From: Clostridiales bacterium
Lineage (GTDB): Bacteria; Bacillota; Clostridia; Christensenellales; DUVY01
NCBI GenBank assembly: GCA_031290295.1
Contig: JAITNT010000080.1
Coordinates: forward strand, 1 to 5,154
Direction: 5' to 3'
Length of the DNA stretch: 5,154 bases
Positions 1 through 4,881 of the stretch are shown here, piece by piece; within the stretch, counting starts at the first letter, position 1, and each line of letters starts with the position of its first letter. A model generated the notes under the pieces. It was not told the DNA's origin. It did no database searches and was given only the letters and a program-made list of their open reading frames with translations. The position numbers were made by a program, and so were the translations under genes.

Positions 1-19
1 TAAAATAACCGCTTATAAG

Positions 20-96
20 CGACCAAACGTGAATGCGCGCTCGCTCCGCCGCCTTAGCGGCGGCTTCGTCTCGCTTCTTCGCATTCGGGCGGACTT
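20..96 (+). repeat. M1 repeat, copy 1 (palindromic element)
   Basis: Begins CGACCAAACGTGAATGCGCGC and ends GCATTCGGGCGGACTT. TGAATGCG near the left pairs with CGCATTC near the right. The interior carries its own hairpin, CCGCCGC (46-52), loop CTTA, GCGGCGG (57-63), which differs from the interior of the other copies. The outer GTCGG of other copies is degenerate here. It is the first module of the left composite repeat. Confidence 0.85.
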
Positions 97-104
97 CAAC
101 GGCA

Positions 105-215
105 TAGTCTTATCCGGGTGTGTACAGCGTACTCGTTACTGCGCGTGGTCATTCAGCTCGCTATACGCTCGCTGTAATACGGGTTTCCCTTGTTCTTCCG
201 TACCCTATACAAATC
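105..215 (+). repeat. M2 repeat, copy 1
   Basis: About 111 bp starting TAGTCTTATCCGGGTGTGTA and ending CCGTACCCTATACAAATC. It aligns over its whole length with 3977-4093. TACAGCG (123-129) can pair with CGCTGTA (170-176). The spacer from M1 is 8 bp. Confidence 0.82.
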
Positions 216-226
216 AAACCCTATCC

Positions 227-255
227 GTCATTGCGAGCGCAGCGTGGCAATCCAG
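227..255 (+). repeat. M3 repeat, copy 1 (29 bp)
   Basis: GTCATTGCGAGCG-C-AGCGTGGCAATCCAG; identical to 4170-4198 except for one base (C here, T there). ATTGC and GCAAT form short inverted ends. The motif resembles short ATTGCGAGCG...GGCAATCCAG repeats that I recall from other bacterial genomes, not checked here. Confidence 0.88.
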
Positions 256-277
256 TTCAAGCTTATCCCCTTTCCCC

Positions 278-310
278 CTCTTCGCCGCTTGTTAATCATT
301 CTCTTGCCCT
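278..310 (+). repeat. M4 repeat, copy 1
   Basis: CTCTTCGCCGCTTG, then TTAATCATTCTCTTGCCCT. It matches 4133-4167 with a few changes and a 2 bp length difference. Its right end reaches the stop codon of the PHP gene. Confidence 0.65.
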
Positions 311-1128
311 CAAAACCCGAATTCCCTAATTCCTTCCTTAGTCGTGCCGAAGCCCCTCAAAAATTTCACCGACCAATTTCTGAAACCGGCTTTACGGGCG
401 GCGGCGACGGCGACGGCGTACTTATCGCCCAAGCGAACGGCGCGGTGCGCGTCCGAGCCGCAGGTTATCAGCCTGCCGCCCAACGAATAGTAACGCGCCA
501 GTATTTCGGCGTTCGGAATAATCGGCGTAGACGCCTTTGCGCTCGAGGTGTTAAGCTCGAGCGATACCTCCCGCTTAATAATCCCCGTCAGAATTTCGTC
601 GAGCACGTCCTCGAACCTCGAATATTTGACCGCGGTGTCCTCGAACGGCGCGTTCCTCTCAACGTAGGCGAGGTGCCCGAGCGTCGAATACGCGTATGGC
701 GCGCTTACGCTTTTCAGAACGGCGCGGAAGTATTTCATGTACGCCTCGTCGCGTTCCATGCCCTCAAAATAGGCGGGAAAATAGCAATCGCGTTTATCCA
801 CCTCGTGCACGCTGTTGATAATGTATTCAAAAGGCTGCGTCCGCGCAAGCTCACCGTTAATAAGGCGGTTTTTTTCGGTAAAGCCCAGCTCTATCCCGAA
901 AGCGACCTTGCCGCGGAACGCAAGCGCCGCGCTTGCGTCGGCAAGCGTTGCAAAATATTTATCGAAGTCCTTCACTCCGCTTACCTTAGGGTTGAAATAT
1001 TCCTTATCGACATGGTCGGTAATAATTATTAGCTCGAACTGCCCCGAATCCTTCGCCCGCGCAATAAGCTCGAGCGGCGGCTGCTCGGAATCGTCGGAAA
1101 ATTCGGTGTGCAAATGCGTGTCTATCAT
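310..1128 (-). CDS. PHP-domain histidinol-phosphatase, HisJ/HisK family
   Basis: 272 residues, the usual size for the HisJ/HisK branch of PHP phosphoesterases, which hydrolyse L-histidinol phosphate in histidine biosynthesis. Seen in order: DTHLHTEFSDDS (His5, His7), ITDHVD (Asp38, His39), GIELGF (Glu80), NSVHEVD (His108), LGHLAYVER (His152), ELNTSS, and GSDAHRA (Asp226, His228). All expected metal-binding positions of the trinuclear site are present, so it should be active. ATG at 1128 is chosen because GGAGG ends 5 nt before it and the protein then begins directly with the first metal motif. An in-frame ATG at 1161 would add 11 residues with no clear site. It is last in the operon. No other his genes are in the window, and related PHP enzymes act on other phosphate esters, so the substrate is not certain. 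Its stop codon touches the M4 repeat at 278-310, and no U-rich terminator follows. Confidence 0.88.
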   Translation of the reverse strand: MIDTHLHTEFSDDSEQPPLELIARAKDSGQFELIIITDHVDKEYFNPKVSGVKDFDKYFATLADASAALAFRGKVAFGIELGFTEKNRLINGELARTQPFEYIINSVHEVDKRDCYFPAYFEGMERDEAYMKYFRAVLKSVSAPYAYSTLGHLAYVERNAPFEDTAVKYSRFEDVLDEILTGIIKREVSLELNTSSAKASTPIIPNAEILARYYSLGGRLITCGSDAHRAVRLGDKYAVAVAAARKAGFRNWSVKFLRGFGTTKEGIREFGF

Positions 1129-1133
1129 ATTAA

Positions 1134-1138
1134 CCTCC
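1134..1138 (-). promoter_or_regulatory. Shine-Dalgarno site of the PHP phosphatase gene
   Basis: GGAGG on the minus strand, 5 nt before the ATG at 1128. It is the best ribosome-binding site in the operon and decides the start in favour of 1128 over the upstream in-frame ATG at 1161. Confidence 0.85.
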
Positions 1139-1180
1139 GTACCGCCGCACTCCGGCGGCACAAACAGCGCGTGAAGATCG

Positions 1181-1825
1181 TTAATTCGCCGTCCTGGGCG
1201 AGTAGTACCAATAGATCAGCCGGTTAAGGAGCGTATTTTGACTAAGGCGCATAACCACCTCGGCAAGCACGTCCTCACGCGGAACAAAGCCTATCGCGCG
1301 GCTGTCCGAGGAATGATTGCGGTTATCGCCCATAACGAAATACTGCCGCTCCGGTACGGCGATCGCCTCTCCGAACACTATCGTAAAATGCCCGTCGGGA
1401 CGGTTAAAGCTATGCTGCCTGCTCATAGGCTCGAAGATATACGGCTCGTCAACCTTACTCCACGTCTCGCCGGTCAGCTTATAAAGGCTTACGGTGTCCC
1501 CGTCGTCCCCAAGCTCGAACTTAATCGACTCGCCGCCTGCGGCGATTACGCGTTTGATAATGTGCGTGTGCTTGCCCGTAACGGGATCGATATAGTATTG
1601 ATTATCAAAAACTATTATATCGTTGACCTCGGGCGTAAAAAGGTAGCCTGCGGCAAGCACGCGATCATTGTCCTCGTAGGTGTTCATCATAGAGGCGCCG
1701 AGAATTTTCACGCCGTAAAACAACCGCGACACCGCCATAAGCACAACGAGCAAGGCTATGACGATCTCGAACAGGCCGTATAATCTTTCTTTGTGATTTA
1801 AGCTGTCACGTTGCAGTTGTTCCAT
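1181..1825 (-). CDS. lepB: signal peptidase I
   Basis: 214 residues. A type I signal peptidase cuts signal peptides from exported proteins at the outer face of the cytoplasmic membrane. One N-terminal membrane segment is seen at about residues 17-38 (LFEIVIALLVVLMAVSRLFY), with charged residues before it. Box B is GASMMNT with the nucleophile Ser45. Box D is IIKRVIAAGGE with the general base Lys91. Box E is MGDNRNHSSDSR at 165-176. The Ser/Lys dyad is therefore complete. The usual SMxPT is SMMNT here, a variant seen in clostridial enzymes. Length and single anchor match the short Gram-positive (SipS-like) type. ATG at 1825 is chosen because the next Met (residue 30) would cut through the membrane helix. 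A GAGAGG site lies 4 nt upstream, inside the end of the DUF951 gene, which this start overlaps by 20 bp. The stop is 52 bp before the PHP gene. Confidence 0.96.
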   Translation of the reverse strand: MEQLQRDSLNHKERLYGLFEIVIALLVVLMAVSRLFYGVKILGASMMNTYEDNDRVLAAGYLFTPEVNDIIVFDNQYYIDPVTGKHTHIIKRVIAAGGESIKFELGDDGDTVSLYKLTGETWSKVDEPYIFEPMSRQHSFNRPDGHFTIVFGEAIAVPERQYFVMGDNRNHSSDSRAIGFVPREDVLAEVVMRLSQNTLLNRLIYWYYSPRTAN

Positions 1826-2009
1826 CGGTCCTCTCTACCTTTATTGCGAAGCGCGAAGCCTTTTCCGCGGTCGTCATCACGACGTGCCCGCACTGCGCGC
1901 ATTTAATTTTGACATCGGCGCCCGTACGGATAACGAGCCACGTGCGCCCTCCGCAGGCGTGAGGCTTCCTCGTTGTAATCAAATCGCCGTTACTAAGTAT
2001 TATACGCAT
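1806..2009 (-). CDS. DUF951 family protein (small, putative metal-binding)
   Basis: 67 residues, the usual length of this Bacillota family. The sequence follows the family layout: GDLITTRKPHACGG near the N-terminus, then W-x-V-x-R-x-GADVKIKCAQCGHVVM. His17, Cys19, Cys37 and Cys40 form an H-x-C ... C-x2-C set that could bind zinc; this is inferred from spacing, and the biochemical role of DUF951 is not established. The ATG at 2009 lies 13 bp after the stop of the hydrolase-like gene. The sequence before it (GCGGTAATATAT) has only a weak ribosome-binding site, so translation is probably coupled to the gene upstream. Its last 20 bp overlap the start of lepB in a different frame, which again suggests coupling. 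In other Bacillota, DUF951 genes often lie in conserved housekeeping clusters; the present neighbours differ from that. Confidence 0.9.
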   Translation of the reverse strand: MRIILSNGDLITTRKPHACGGRTWLVIRTGADVKIKCAQCGHVVMTTAEKASRFAIKVERTDGTTAT

Positions 2010-2022
2010 ATATATTACCGCG

Positions 2023-3717
2023 CTAAACCCACAGCAACGTGCCGAGCAAAATGCCCTCGGACAAAATACTGATTTTTTTCACCGCGTCCCATTTGCCGAG
2101 AGGACGCTTGCCGTCGGTCTTGAAGTCTCCGAGCGTAAGCACGGTTTTTTGCCAAACGTCCAGCGCGGGCGCGCGTAGGCTTTTGCGGTAGGTATCTCCC
2201 TCCTTGCCGTCGGTAAACTCGGTTACGGCGAAGGTTACGTCCTGCTCGGACGCGGAAAAAAAAGCGACCGTAAGCGCGGCCTCCGCGGTCGGCGCAAAAA
2301 AGCGCGGATCCGACAGCTTATAGCTTACGAGCGCGCCCTCCTCCGCGGTAACGCCGCCGATACCTACCGGGCTTTCTTCGAGGGTTACCTCGGGACGGTC
2401 ATGCGCCGCCTTGCCCGTTTCCGCCGTAAAGCAATCGAGCCCCATGGTTTTGGCGTCGTAAATCATGCGGCATTTTTTGAGCGGAACGGGCGTCGCGCCC
2501 TCCGGTATACTTACGTTTAATAACGACGAAACCGAAAAACCCGAGGTGTACCTCACCGTGCCGAAGCAGAAAAAATACCCGTCCGCGCTATACGCCGCAG
2601 GCTCGGCATAATACGAATCGTCCTCCGCGCGGCTCGCGCGTGCCTCGAACCAGTTGCGCTGCGCCGGCGCGGGTTCATCGTACGCGTAAAATATTTTGAC
2701 CGTATCGACGGTAAAGCGCGAATCCGACCGGAGCGAAACGCCGAGCTTCCCGTTTTTAATCTCGACGGTAACTATAGGCATATCGGGAACGCGGGGCGCA
2801 TCCGAGAACCGGCAGGCAAACCAGTTGACGATATTCCGCACCTCATAAAAGCCCGTCTCCGTCCCCAAGCGCGGACTCACCGATAAAAGCATAGGGAACT
2901 TACCGGGAAACCTGGCCAAAGCGACGGACGCGCGGTCAAAAATATTGTCCCGAGTATTCGTTCCGCTGTGCGCAAGCGTAGGGCAGTTAGCGTACGGGAT
3001 ATATCCCGAAACCCCGAGCGCGGAACGGTACAGCGCATTTTCCTCGTCCGGCTCCGCGTCCGCCGCGGTCTTGCCGACGGAATACAAATAACCGTTCTCA
3101 AGGCCCGTCGTATTAATGGCGGCGGCGGCGGCAAGCCGCAAATCGGTACCGATAACATTCCACACGACGTTTGCGCCGTACTCGCTGCCGATCAAGCCGA
3201 TTTTGTTTTTATCGATGAAATCAAGACCGCGTATAATCGTTACAGCGCGGCGCGTCATAGCCGCCCAAACATACCACGCCGTCTCCTTGGCGGATTTTTT
3301 CACCCTGTACAAATCCTCAAAATTAAGCTTGCCCGATTTATAATTAGCCAAATCCGCATACCCGAACTCGGGCGGATAAATGGTGAACCGCGACTTGCCC
3401 GGCGCGGCGCCTCCGAAATCGATACACACGTCGGCATACCCTTGCGAAAGAACCGTATCGGTAAGCCGACCGCCCTCGTTGCGCCGCGAAAGCGAAATAA
3501 GCGCGGGCAGCTTAGCCGAAAGCCGCAAGTCCGCTTCCCGGCATTTAACCGAAACATAGCAGCGCACAACGGCATCCCCCGATTTAAGCGCGGTAAAATA
3601 AAAGCTGCGCGCCTTTATCCCGTCGTTCACCTCGTCCCTTACGATACTGATGTCCGTCTCCGCCGCGCTCACATCAAAATCCTTCCACAGCGCAGCCGGT
3701 GTCAAATACATATCCAT
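2023..3717 (-). CDS. alpha/beta-hydrolase-fold protein (xylan-esterase-like) with degenerate active site and C-terminal beta-sandwich domain
   Basis: 564 residues, no signal peptide or membrane segment, so probably cytoplasmic. Residues 1-60 hold an LWKDFD motif and a DEVNDGIKARSFYFTA strand like the N-terminus of acetylxylan-esterase-like hydrolases. Residues 70-300 look like the hydrolase core: a strand at PALISL (71-76), QGYADVCIDFGG (92-103), a helix at about 150-168, KIGLIGSEYGANVVW (172-186) at the nucleophile-elbow position, and LAHSGTN (248-254) and MLLSVSP (276-282) where the acid and histidine loops usually fall. The elbow is G-S-E-Y-G, so Glu179 sits where G-x-S-x-G has the serine. 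No Asp or His is seen at the other two triad positions, and the oxyanion His-Gly is missing. Residues about 310-400 look like an Ig-like linker domain. Residues 460-564 look like a jelly-roll carbohydrate-binding-like domain (DVWQKTVLTLGDF at 520-532, then a final short strand). It is the first gene of the operon, with 13 bp to the next. ATG at 3717 is kept because the conserved LWKDFD motif (residues 10-15) lies before any later start; ATG at 3711 is equally possible. The fold is fairly sure; the function is unknown, possibly binding or scaffolding rather than catalysis. Confidence 0.72.
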   Translation of the reverse strand: MDMYLTPAALWKDFDVSAAETDISIVRDEVNDGIKARSFYFTALKSGDAVVRCYVSVKCREADLRLSAKLPALISLSRRNEGGRLTDTVLSQGYADVCIDFGGAAPGKSRFTIYPPEFGYADLANYKSGKLNFEDLYRVKKSAKETAWYVWAAMTRRAVTIIRGLDFIDKNKIGLIGSEYGANVVWNVIGTDLRLAAAAAINTTGLENGYLYSVGKTAADAEPDEENALYRSALGVSGYIPYANCPTLAHSGTNTRDNIFDRASVALARFPGKFPMLLSVSPRLGTETGFYEVRNIVNWFACRFSDAPRVPDMPIVTVEIKNGKLGVSLRSDSRFTVDTVKIFYAYDEPAPAQRNWFEARASRAEDDSYYAEPAAYSADGYFFCFGTVRYTSGFSVSSLLNVSIPEGATPVPLKKCRMIYDAKTMGLDCFTAETGKAAHDRPEVTLEESPVGIGGVTAEEGALVSYKLSDPRFFAPTAEAALTVAFFSASEQDVTFAVTEFTDGKEGDTYRKSLRAPALDVWQKTVLTLGDFKTDGKRPLGKWDAVKKISILSEGILLGTLLWV

Positions 3718-3726
3718 CTAAAAGGA

Positions 3727-3755
3727 ATTATACCACATTCGACGCCGCACGGCAA
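3727..3755 (-). promoter_or_regulatory. sigma-A-type promoter of the four-gene operon, extended -10
   Basis: On the minus strand TTGCCG (3755-3750) is followed by a 17 bp spacer and a perfect TATAAT (3732-3727), preceded by TG one base upstream (TGGTATAAT), which is an extended -10. Transcription would begin at about 3720-3718, only 1-3 nt before the ATG at 3717. No Shine-Dalgarno sequence lies between. The message would be leaderless or nearly so. The -35 box ends 11 bp from the first M1 repeat copy. Confidence 0.72.
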
Positions 3756-3766
3756 GCACTTGTAGC

Positions 3767-3790
3767 CCGACAAAACGTGAATGCGCGCAA
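3767..3790 (+). repeat. M1 repeat, left half only (copy 2a)
   Basis: CCGACAAAACGTGAATGCGCGC followed directly by AAGGAAA and then a complete M1 copy. The right arm is missing. Confidence 0.8.
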
Positions 3791-3795
3791 GGAAA

Positions 3796-3865
3796 CCGAC
3801 AAAACGTGAATGCGCGCTACGCTGCGGCTAGCGCCTTGCTTGCTTAATCGCATTCAGTCGGACTT
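3796..3865 (+). repeat. M1 repeat, complete copy 2b (70 bp)
   Basis: Starts CCGACAAAACGTGAATGCG and ends CGCATTCAGTCGGACTT. It differs from 3898-3967 at one base in 70 (A or C at position 6). CCGAC pairs with GTCGG and TGAATGCG with CGCATTCA; the left arm carries six extra bases. An inner stem GCGCTA (3814-3819) pairs with TAGCGC (3829-3834). Confidence 0.9.
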
Positions 3866-3871
3866 TTGCCG

Positions 3872-3896
3872 CCCAGACGCGAATGCGCGCAAGAAA
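3872..3896 (+). repeat. M1 repeat, degenerate left half (copy 3a)
   Basis: CCAGACGCGAATGCGCGC then AAGAAAA. This is a decayed counterpart of the half copy at 3767-3790, at the same place relative to the next complete copy. Confidence 0.7.
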
Positions 3897-3897
3897 A

Positions 3898-3967
3898 CCG
3901 ACCAAACGTGAATGCGCGCTACGCTGCGGCTAGCGCCTTGCTTGCTTAATCGCATTCAGTCGGACTT
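3898..3967 (+). repeat. M1 repeat, complete copy 3b (70 bp)
   Basis: Near-identical (69/70) to 3796-3865, offset by 102 bp. With the preceding half copies the two form a tandem duplication of an approximately 100 bp unit. Confidence 0.9.
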
Positions 3968-3976
3968 AAAGAGGTT

Positions 3977-4093
3977 TAGTCTATCCGGGTGTGTACCGTA
4001 GCGCGTTACTCGCGTGGTCATTCCGCTCGCGCGCTTCGCGTGGCGCTCGCTTGCGGTACGGCTCACCTTGTCCACCCGTACACTATACAAACC
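3977..4093 (+). repeat. M2 repeat, copy 2
   Basis: About 117 bp, TAGTCTATCCGGGTGTGTAC to CCGTACACTATACAAACC. It follows M1 as in the left composite repeat. GTACCG (3993-3998) can pair with CGGTAC (4054-4059), and GCG (4001-4003) with CGC (4048-4050), at the place where copy 1 has TACAGCG/CGCTGTA. Confidence 0.82.
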
Positions 4094-4132
4094 AAACAAG
4101 CCCATGTCAATGCTATCACGCAGTCGAAACAT

Positions 4133-4167
4133 CTCTTCGCCGCTTGCTAAGACATTCTACTTGCCCT
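4133..4167 (+). repeat. M4 repeat, copy 2
   Basis: CTCTTCGCCGCTTG, then CTAAGACATTCTACTTGCCCT; matches 278-310. Here M4 precedes M3, whereas it follows M3 in the left cluster. Confidence 0.65.
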
Positions 4168-4169
4168 AT

Positions 4170-4198
4170 GTCATTGCGAGCGTAGCGTGGCAATCCAG
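4170..4198 (+). repeat. M3 repeat, copy 2 (29 bp)
   Basis: Matches 227-255 with one base change. It starts 2 bp after the M4 copy. Confidence 0.88.
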
Positions 4199-4201
4199 AC
4201 C

Positions 4202-4243
4202 CTCTCCGCCGCTTTCAACGCCCCATACAATTCTCTTGCCTCC
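4202..4243 (+). repeat. M4-like repeat, degenerate copy 3
   Basis: CTCTCCGCCGCTTTCAACG, a variable part, then ATTCTCTTGCCTCC. Start and end resemble M4, with an inserted middle. It follows M3, as M4 does in the left cluster. Confidence 0.45.
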
Positions 4244-4256
4244 TTTCCCCATTTTG

Positions 4257-4277
4257 CTTACTTTTTTCAAAAGTAAG
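4257..4277. repeat. short hairpin CTTACTTTT / AAAAGTAAG
   Basis: A perfect 9 bp inverted repeat with a 3-nt loop (TTC). No T tract follows on either strand (GTCGCC on plus, CAAAATGG on minus), so it is not a clear intrinsic terminator. It may be another mobile or processed repeat piece. Confidence 0.7.
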
Positions 4278-4290
4278 TCGCCCGAGGGGT

Positions 4291-4316
4291 TCGGGGAGGC
4301 CTCGAAACCTCCCCGA
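4291..4316. repeat. hairpin TCGGGGAGG / CCTCCCCGA
   Basis: A perfect 9 bp GC-rich inverted repeat with an 8-nt loop (CCTCGAAA). No T tract follows on either strand. It lies between the 4257 hairpin and the last M1 copy. Confidence 0.75.
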
Positions 4317-4324
4317 TGCGAAAG

Positions 4325-4394
4325 CCGACCAAACGTGAATGCGCGCTCGCTGCGCCTGCGGCTTCGTCTCGCTTATCCGCATTCAGTCGGACTT
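4325..4394 (+). repeat. M1 repeat, copy 4 (70 bp)
   Basis: CCGACCAAACGTGAATGCG to CGCATTCAGTCGGACTT with both arms intact. The interior (CTCGCTGCGCCTGCGGCTTC) resembles copy 1 rather than the 3796 and 3898 copies, so the outer arms are conserved while the inside varies. No M2 follows. Confidence 0.88.
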
Positions 4395-4433
4395 CCAACA
4401 GGTCGCTCCGCTCCGGTTTAATCATTTTTTTTC

Positions 4434-4464
4434 GTTCTTTTTTGCCGCATTAGCAAAAAAGAAC
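4434..4464. repeat. 12 bp perfect inverted repeat GTTCTTTTTTGC / GCAAAAAAGAAC
   Basis: Arms at 4434-4445 and 4453-4464 with a 7-nt loop (CGCATTA). A T8 run precedes it on the plus strand; on the minus strand it is followed by GAAAAAAAATG. It is not a standard terminator because no U run follows the stem in either direction. On the minus strand AAAGGAG (4470-4464) directly precedes and overlaps the stem. Confidence 0.8.
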
Positions 4465-4537
4465 TCCTTTCAATGTACACACGGAGTAACGCCCCCCAAA
4501 CATAACAAAACGTTCGTTCGTTAACCACCGTACCCGC

Positions 4538-4567
4538 ATTATATCATACCCGAACATGCGTTTGCAA
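4538..4567 (-). promoter_or_regulatory. minus-strand promoter-like site with extended -10
   Basis: On the minus strand TTGCAA (4567-4562), an 18 bp spacer, then TATAAT (4543-4538) preceded by TG one base upstream (TGATATAAT). Transcription would begin near 4531 and run left into the hairpin and M1 repeats at 4291-4464. No convincing gene follows, so either it drives a short RNA or it is a remnant. Confidence 0.5.
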
Positions 4568-4632
4568 GCGTTTTTGACAGAAATCGTAAAATATCTTTTG
4601 CCAAATTTTACCAATTTTTTATCGCACAAAAC

Positions 4633-4654
4633 CGCGGCTTCGCTCCGCGCCGCG
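4633..4654. terminator. possible weak terminator hairpin
   Basis: CGCGGC (4633-4638) and GCCGCG (4649-4654) pair around a 10-nt loop, with TTTT after it on the plus strand and AAAA before it. The shape is that of a short intrinsic terminator for the plus strand, but no plus-strand gene ends here, so the function is doubtful. Confidence 0.3.
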
Positions 4655-4669
4655 TTTTCGGGGGGCACC

Positions 4670-4790
4670 TGAACGTAGATTTACGGGGTCAAACTATTCT
4701 TTCGGGCAATAGCGTTATAAGCAGCTATATCCGTAAGACAATTACTTGCCTCTTTGTCCTTGCCCTCACCCTCAAGCCCCCTCCCGGGAA
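4670..4790. other. intergenic stretch without a recognisable gene
   Basis: No frame shows a ribosome-binding site with a sensible protein. TTACGG (4681-4686) can pair with CCGTAA (4731-4736), and within it ATAGC (4709-4713) with GCTAT (4724-4728), giving a small nested fold. No known RNA family was recognised. Confidence 0.4.
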
Positions 4791-4794
4791 ACAA

Positions 4795-4834
4795 TCGACA
4801 AAACGGACAGCCGAAAGACTGTCCGTTTTGTCGA
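4795..4834 (-). terminator. strong terminator-type hairpin
   Basis: A perfect 16 bp stem, TCGACAAAACGGACAG (4795-4810) and CTGTCCGTTTTGTCGA (4819-4834), with an 8-nt loop CCGAAAGA. On the minus strand it is followed by TTGTTTCCC, a weak U tract; on the plus strand by AGAAAATTATT. It most likely ends the transcript of the FeoB-associated gene, whose stop lies about 205 bp upstream. No plus-strand gene is in reach. Confidence 0.6.
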
Positions 4835-4881
4835 AGAAAATTATTAGACTAGTCCTATAACCGAAGCCGTCGGATAAAGAA

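Noticed and set aside
190..1032. Long plus-strand open frame (280 codons) over the PHP gene
   Set aside because: It runs antisense to a phosphatase with all metal-binding motifs, has no ribosome-binding site and shows no recognisable domain.
1238..1783. Plus-strand open frame of 181 codons over lepB
   Set aside because: It is antisense to a gene with complete signal peptidase boxes; it is open only because of codon bias.
2968..3765. Plus-strand open frame of 265 codons over the hydrolase-like gene
   Set aside because: It is antisense to a frame with clear fold motifs; the sequence is Arg-rich and low in complexity, as expected of an antisense shadow.
3767..3967. CRISPR-like array of spaced repeats
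   Set aside because: Only a tandem pair with alternating half and full copies, a 70 bp palindrome with poorly matched short spacers, and no cas genes.
20..4464. Insertion sequence or composite transposon ends
   Set aside because: No transposase frame, no target-site duplication and no inverted (only direct) flanking copies were found.
3991..4524. Overlapping plus-strand frames of 61-135 codons in the right repeat cluster
   Set aside because: They pass through M1-M4 repeats and hairpins, have no ribosome-binding sites, and parallel frames exist in the left repeat copy; this is repeat-derived openness.
4450..4668. Minus-strand frame of 72 codons with a GTG start
   Set aside because: No Shine-Dalgarno site, no family resemblance, and the promoter-like site at 4538-4567 lies inside it.
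4795..4810. Shared CGACAAAACG between the terminator arm and the M1 left end (3768-3777, 3797-3806)
   Set aside because: The match stops after 10 bases and the rest of the arm is unrelated to M1; probably chance.
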